In this document: positions 58,284 through 64,000 of the stretch, piece after piece
Layout: each line of letters begins with the position of its first letter
Numbering within the stretch: position 1 is the first letter of the stretch
NCBI RefSeq assembly: GCF_000346465.2
Contig: NC_034014.1
Location: 14,528,218-14,592,217 of the forward strand
Direction of reading: 5' to 3'
DNA from: Prunus persica
Lineage: Eukaryota > Streptophyta > Magnoliopsida > Rosales > Rosaceae
Length of the DNA: 64,000 nt
Position numbers and translations under genes: made by a program
The notes under the pieces: generated by a model
Seen by the model: the letters and a program-made list of their open reading frames with translations, nothing else
The model's database searches: none
Told to the model about the DNA's origin: nothing

Positions 58284-58982
58284 CTGTGATTGACTTTGAT
58301 TTAAATCAAATATTAATCAGGTCAATCAATTGAAGATAATCTGGTTAAATTGCCAGATTATGGGAATTGATTTAAATCAAATCAAAATCCCACAAAACAA
58401 GGTTTTAAATAGAGAAAGTTATTTAGGTCAAGCATCCTACAAGAGCCTATAAATAGAAGGCCTCAAGACGAAAGAAAGGGTCAGAAAAAAAAACCTAGCA
58501 CTCAGAAGAAACAGAAAACTCTCTGCATTCTTCACCCTACTTTGGAAGAGCCACCAAGCACAACAAATACTTGCCGGTTCCTTCACCATAGAGAAATCCC
58601 AAACACCAAGTTCAGTACCAACAACAAAATTCCATAACCTACTAATCTTTTTCATTTTCCAGCACATCAAACATACTAAAATTGAATTCAACATGTCATC
58701 AAGTTTCAAAACTCAATAACTAATATAGTAACAAACCAAAGATCACTAACTTCAAAGTTCTATCGAACTAAATTCAAAATTCCATCAAACCAAGTTTGTT
58801 ACCAAGTTCCTTCGTTACATCGCATTTAAATTCGCTAGAATTATAACTATCATCATCATGAAAGAAACACAGGCAGCTAAAATGACCATTCGCACGTCGA
58901 CGTCTATCCACTTCTCGAGATTGCTCCATCCTTTTGACTTCTTTCTTCTTTGAAGTTTGATGGCATGTTAAATTCAATTTTA

Positions 58983-59017
<35 letters not shown>

Positions 59018-59936
59018 CAAAGTTATACAAGGAGAGGGAGATTTTCTCACATGCTGCTAAGGTGTCATAGATATTCGAACTTGAGAACACTGTTAAATTC
59101 AAGGCAGAGGATTCGTATCCCTAAGCTAGACTACATTGGCCAATTTTTTAGGATGTATGATGTGTTGGAAAATAAAAAAGACAGGTTATATAATTTTGTT
59201 ATTATAATTAGGCTAACAAAATTCAAAATAAAAAATGATATGGCTAGGCACAACTCACCCTAATCAAACCGAACCAAACTGTCCATGATTGGTTTAGTTT
59301 AGTTTGGTTTCCTTAGTAACTTGTAACTTCAGTTAAAATTGAACACCAAATGTGGGAGGAGAAAGAATGGGGCGGACATTCTCAATAGGCATTATCAATT
59401 TTTATTTTTATTAAGGGGCAAATGCACACACCCCTGCCACATAAATGGTACATTCTTGCTCCTTGCGGTAGACTGGATGGTACTGGGTCAATTTTCATAC
59501 ATACAGTATAACAACCAGAGATTACCCATCAATAGTAAATAGGTATCCTTGGGTCATACACAGACAACGCATTTTGCATTGATTTGCTACACTTCCAGAG
59601 ACGAATGAAACCCACAAGGATCATCTGGATATGAAATAACTGCCTACATTTATATGGGAATCACATTTACTAGCCAAGATTCATATAGGATTGAAAATTG
59701 AAATTTTCTAGTCAATAGTCAATAGGCTTCCAATTCGCTTTGGGTTCTACAACATCCATATAGGATCAAAAGCGAAATAACAGAAATTATACTTCCCAGG
59801 GAAGGGAAGGGTCTTCTTTCTAGCATCAGTAATTTAGTACACTGAATCCTACAATTGAAAAGGGCTGAGAAATAAGCACCCAGCAAGTGAAAGATTAAAT
59901 TGATTACAAAATTTACAGAGGTGAGAATGGCAGCTA
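58284..59936. other. Repeat-bearing spacer between gene relic and FAS2
   Basis: 58615-58790 (inverted) and 58955-59430 (direct) are copies of the repeat at 43688-44105. A T30 run lies at 58986-59015 followed by an inserted segment to about 59180 that interrupts the direct copy. The last 200-250 bases before 59936 are probably the FAS2 3' UTR. Confidence 0.55.
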
Positions 59937-62900
59937 TCAAGGGTCGATTGCCATAGGCGTAATACGCCTTTTGGTAGGCTTATTTACAGTAGCAGTCTTC
60001 ATTGAGCTTTGAGATTCTGTTATCCCTTCATTCCTTTCTGCTTCTGATTTTGCATTATATGCTGCAACAAGACTATCATTTGCAGTAACTTCAACTACCA
60101 TGTCCTCTGGGTTCTCAACTGGACTTCTGTTCTCTAAATCGACAACTTCTTTTGCTTTCGTTTCTAATTCTGTTTTTCGATTCCCTTCTGCTTCTGAATT
60201 TCCATTATCTGCTGCAACAAGACTGTCAGTTGCAGTAGATTCAATTACCATGTCCTCTGCCTTCTCAGCTGGCCTTTTATTCTGTTCACCCATGACTTTC
60301 TCTTCTTTCCTTTCAGCTTCTTTTTGTTGATTCCTTTCAACAGTTCTTCCATTATCTTCAGCGATAAGACTATCATTTTTAGTAGCTTCAATTACCATGT
60401 CCTCTGGCTTCTGAACTGGGCTTTTGTTCTCGTCACGCATGACTTTCTTTTCCTCTGGAGCAAAATTAAACAGGAACCATGATGAACCAAACAGTGGAAG
60501 AAATTATGGATAAAAATAAGTGATGAAATATTTAGGAAATGGAAGGATATAAAACCTGATGAACAGATAGGTGATCCCAGTTCATCATTTTCAAATTCTA
60601 CCAACGTGCAGTAACCATCTTGAGAAGACAATCCTAGGTATTGGGCGTTGGGTGACCTTTAGAACAACAAAAAGTACCAGCAATTTAAATTACAGGAAAC
60701 ATTATCGGCAGTCAAAATCAAAATAAGCACAAAAAAATAGCAAAACACTAACACAAATTTTACCATGCAATGTCTGTTATGGCTGCATAGTGAAGACCAG
60801 CAAAGATTGCAATTGGAGGAACACTCTCTGTGTCATAAATGTACAAAGAATTTAAAGTGGCCACAGCAAAAACAATACGATGGGGAAGCTTAAAGAACCC
60901 AGCTGCATATTCACCAAAGACTGTTAAAATACTATAACTAACCAACAAAGCTACAACATATTTTACAAAATAACAATGTAAACCAGCATGAGTACATTGA
61001 TTTGACCCCCGCAGGCTAAAGAGCAAAGGGCAGAAACGAACTGCTACAACAGGTTTGCAGGCACCAGGGAGCTGTAGAGCAGGCCTGCATTAACATGAAA
61101 CGTGAGAATATAAATGTAAGAAGACAATTTCCTTCAAACTTTCATTTGCTTGACAGTTATGACACTGAAAAGCATACGTTCATGCTATGATGCCCAACTA
61201 GAAATCTAGGGATGTCAGGCTGTACTTTTATTCCATAATATACAGATGAATCATTTTAAGACAACAATATTCCGAACTAAAAGGTAATATCTCTGACTTG
61301 CCTTGAAAGGTCCTTTCTAGAAAAAACATAAGCTGTATTTATTGTCTCCAGTGCAGATGATATTTTGTAGGAACCTGAAATTGGAAGATTCTTATGTCAA
61401 CAAAAACTGTAATGGAACTAAACATAAGTGGTCATAATCGATAGTAGGGAGTCAAGCTTCAGAAGCTTGTGATAATTCCTAACTTCTTTCAGGAACAGAA
61501 ATAACCTAAACTGCGAACCTCAGATTATCCTTTTCAGTTTTCACCAAGAAAAATACTAATATAAATTTAAACAAAGCCATAAAAAATAAAAATAAAGATC
61601 CAAAGATTCTTTCCAATTATTTCTCCCCCTCACTTGATGTTTGTTATTCAAGGAAAGCCAAATAACAAATTTAAGGCCATCACATCAAAGGGACTTAGAA
61701 TATTTACAATCAGTGTTTAATATTGGAGAGGACAAGACCCCTAATGTCTTTCTGCTTCTCAATCAGGTAATAGGTTAAACTGAATCCTAGCAGCACACTA
61801 TCTGTAACAACCCAAGGCGTCCTCAAAAGTGACATTTGAATTGAAAGGACTTGCGTACACTAAAACTCCCCAAGACATAGATGATGTGGGATTTAGGGTT
61901 ATCCCAGTTTCTCATCCTTTAAGCCTTGGCCTATTTCCCCTTTCACTCACTGCCAAGGAGACATCATCATAATCATGGCTCGAGTCTCCTGTAGGCATTG
62001 GACTAGTTCCTCCCATACCATTTGTGATGACCCAAGGCTTGCTCCAAAAGTGCTATCTGAATTCATAGACCTTACTTAAGTACCCTAGATCTTTCCAACG
62101 TATAACCGATGTGGAATTCAGGAGAATAGCACTGTCTATCCACCTCATAGGTTATAATAATGGAACAAACTTACATTTGCCCAAAGTAGACAAACCCAAT
62201 GGCAATGCTACTGAAGCAAGCTCTGGTACAGTCCTCAGATAAGGCTCTACTCAATACTTCAGTGAGTCACAACAAAAGGTTGGATGGGGAGAACAAATAT
62301 ACAATGTTATATTGGAAAATCAACCATTGCGGTGAGCGAATTAGACTACATAAGCCCACAGTTCACTGAGCATACATTTTAGGCGAACTACCTGCTGGAA
62401 CAAGTAGAAATGATCCATCAGGTGACCATGCTAATCTTCGAAAGAAAGATGGCAACGTCTCATCATGAAAGAGATGGTATTTTGCAGACTGCATATAAAA
62501 ACATACAAGAGGGTAAGAACATGTATATTCCATCTATGCTTAGGATCAATGAAATACGTAGAGAATACAAACTTCTAACCTTAGAATCATCCAACAGTGG
62601 AGGCTCGGCCTTTGAAATAACATGCTGGCAAACATAATTTGTCTTCTCGGCACCTTTTGCTTTTGATTGAGCTTTTTTTACATAAATGCGACAAGTTCTA
62701 TCTGAACTTAGGGAAGCAGCGTAGTTGGCCAATGGGTCCCATGCCACACCTTGAACATAATGGGCATGGGCATCCAGAATCTGATGGACAGAACCTGAGG
62801 AATAGAAAAAGGAAAAATCAGAATTTAATCTTTTGACAATTTAACAGATATTTGTTATAGTTGTGCTGATTAGGCAATGTCTTTCTTACCTCTGTTTACA

Positions 62901-62993
62901 TCCCATATGATGCAAGAATTATCAACTGACCCAGAGATGAGAAATGCACCATCAGTAGACCACTGGAGGTCCAGCACATCTTTGCGGTGAAAT
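59937..62993 (-). CDS. FAS2: Chromatin assembly factor 1 subunit FAS2 (CAF-1 p60), 5' end beyond the window
   Basis: Minus-strand WD40 protein; visible exons: 62993-62890, 62794-62580, 62488-62392, 61374-61302, 61084-60984 and 60902-60764, 60656-60556, 60454-59937. They encode [130 protein letters not shown] and a C-terminal tail ending [11 protein letters not shown]. These are strongly conserved FAS2 blocks. CAF-1 deposits H3-H4 onto replicated DNA; FAS2 is its WD40 subunit beside FAS1 and MSI1. The first exon(s), with roughly the first 100 residues, are not within the window. The 61302 donor is GC (AAG|GCAAGT). The intron between 60984 and 60903 is my choice to keep the frame; retaining it also gives an open frame. 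The tail has three ~50-residue repeats. Confidence 0.93.
59990..60430 (-). repeat. Three tandem ~50-codon repeats in the FAS2 C-terminal tail
   Basis: [40 protein letters not shown] and [20 protein letters not shown] are spaced 49-50 residues, each followed by a Glu/Lys/Asn-rich linker. At DNA level the units start near 60420, 60273 and 60123 and share TACCATGTCCTCTGG-type sequence (plus strand). The tail of FAS2 is usually disordered and variable. Confidence 0.9.
61803..62140. repeat. Duplicated repeat in a FAS2 intron
   Basis: Two related segments about 228 bp apart: ACAACCCAAGGCGTCCTCAA at 61806 and ATGACCCAAGGCTTGCTCCA at 62031, each continuing with AAAAGTG.., TGAATT.., and GATGTGG.ATT. 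They lie in the intron between 62391 and 61375. Probably remnants of an LTR-like or short interspersed element. Confidence 0.55.
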
Positions 62994-64000
62994 CTATAAC
63001 AGCAGAAAATGTCAGGTTCAAAGAAGCAATATATGGCCCACAAAGGTCTAAACAGTTACAATAAATTATCATGGCCTTCATATCTGATACCTTGGTTGAA
63101 ATCCAACATCTCAAATTGAACTCCAACATGCCAGAGTACCAGGTCTAAACCAACAAAAACTAGAATGAATTCACATTATCCACCTTAAGGGCCTGGATCT
63201 AACAGATATTACTTATCATTTTCTATCAGGCCCAACAATCGCTTGGTTTTAAGTCTCAGATTTTGGGACAGTCCCCTTTAGTTGAAGGACCCCTTGAATA
63301 TAAGGGGCACACTGTGGAGCCCACTCCACATTGTAGTTCAATAATCTGAAGTCTATCTTTTAAGTTTCCATCAAATGATCATCATTGCCAAAACAATTAA
63401 AGAATTAGCTAAATAAAAAACCATTCAATCATTTGATTAAGGGTGATAATTTCAGCCAAAATGGTAACACTATGTTCGTCTATTTATTTGAAAACAATTA
63501 GATGTCTTAATAGTTTTGGATTTGGTTCATTTTTTGCAAGGTTGATCTTTTGGTAGGGACTTAAACCATAGATGGTTCCAATAGTCAACCTACAATGCAC
63601 AATGGGCCCCACAAAGTGTCCACTAAATAAAATTGGATTGTAATCAAATGGCTAAACAATTTCCATTTGAACGGATATTTTGTATGGATGATCCTTGAAT
63701 GAGAACCTAAAAGTTAAAGGTTCTGACCATTTGGACCATGTGTTGGGGTGAGGATGTTCGCAGATTTTTCTTAAATGAGGACATCCTCACTTGAAGCTTC
63801 ATGTATGCATGTATATATATCTGATCTATTTATTTTCAAGAATACACATAGCACATTGGTTTCAAACTGCACAAGTCAAATGCATAGGATCAATAGGCCC
63901 GTCCCTGATTTGGTCCACCCTAAATCACCTAAGCTTGCTGTGTTGCCAACTATACTTCAAACAAATATCCAATGCATACAAAAGGTTAACTATTCAATTT
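62994..64000 (-). other. FAS2 intron sequence with repeat remnants, to the window edge
   Basis: No exon matching the FAS2 N-terminus is present. GTGAGGATGT(TC) and (GG)ACATCCTCAC at 63751-63792 form a short inverted repeat. A stretch around 63680 (TGGATGATCCTTGAATGAGA) resembles the inside of the foldback MITE at 26713-27040, so a related element may lie at about 63450-63790. Confidence 0.45.

Noticed and set aside
58437..58709. 90-codon minus-strand ORF as an extra exon of the gene relic
   Set aside because: Overlaps the dispersed repeat and shows no similarity to the rest of the relic.
62994..64000. N-terminal exon of FAS2 within the window
   Set aside because: Looked for the conserved N-terminal WD40 blocks on the minus strand and found none; they must lie beyond 64000.

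Overview
This window is plant nuclear DNA, almost certainly from a eudicot. It contains intron-bearing genes with GT-AG introns, plant-specific gene families (a HECATE-type bHLH, a plant CCCH zinc-finger protein, the CAF-1 subunit FAS2), and a dense layer of plant transposable elements (Ty3/gypsy Tat-like and Tekay-like, Ty1/copia, hAT, foldback MITEs). The species cannot be named from the sequence alone.

Layout. 1-12.4 kb is a graveyard of elements: a Tekay-type LTR fragment, the 3' part and LTR of a Tat/Athila-like element, a decayed second Tat-like element carrying an antisense gene (5.3-9.2 kb), and a dead hAT transposase gene split by a solo LTR with a perfect 5-bp duplication. 12.4-16 kb is intergenic with two short hAT elements. 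16-25.8 kb is a plus-strand CCCH zinc-finger gene (coding exons 21121-21548, 21994-24208 and 25431-25460), probably with a distant leader exon near 16.1 kb. 25.9-27.1 kb holds two foldback MITEs. 27844-33403 is a complete 5.56-kb hAT element with 8-bp target duplication and a nearly intact transposase gene. 33.8-41 kb is a solo LTR, two more hAT elements and a large foldback element. 41474-42379 is a single-exon HECATE-like bHLH gene.

44.4-58.3 kb is a gene relic (probably PELP1-like, minus strand) whose last exon is interrupted by a 12.6-kb Ty3/gypsy element (44487-57074). That element has two 670-bp LTRs and a CTCTT target duplication. It encodes Gag on the plus strand, has lost most of pol, carries two tandem-repeat arrays, and carries an antisense ORF with its own TATA box and leader intron. 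A copia element (48866-52910), itself lacking reverse transcriptase, is nested in one of the arrays. 59937-62993 is the 3' two-thirds or so of FAS2 on the minus strand; its first exon(s) lie beyond position 64000.

How the parts relate. The three host genes (a CCCH/RS protein likely acting in RNA metabolism, a HEC-type transcription factor, a CAF-1 WD40 subunit) are independent transcription units. The rest is a stratified record of insertions, where target-site duplications allow the order to be read: gene relic, then gypsy element, then copia element. The most interesting pattern is that the same antisense-gene architecture (TATA, short leader, leader intron, ATG, transposase_28-like protein) occurs in two diverged gypsy elements at opposite ends of the window.
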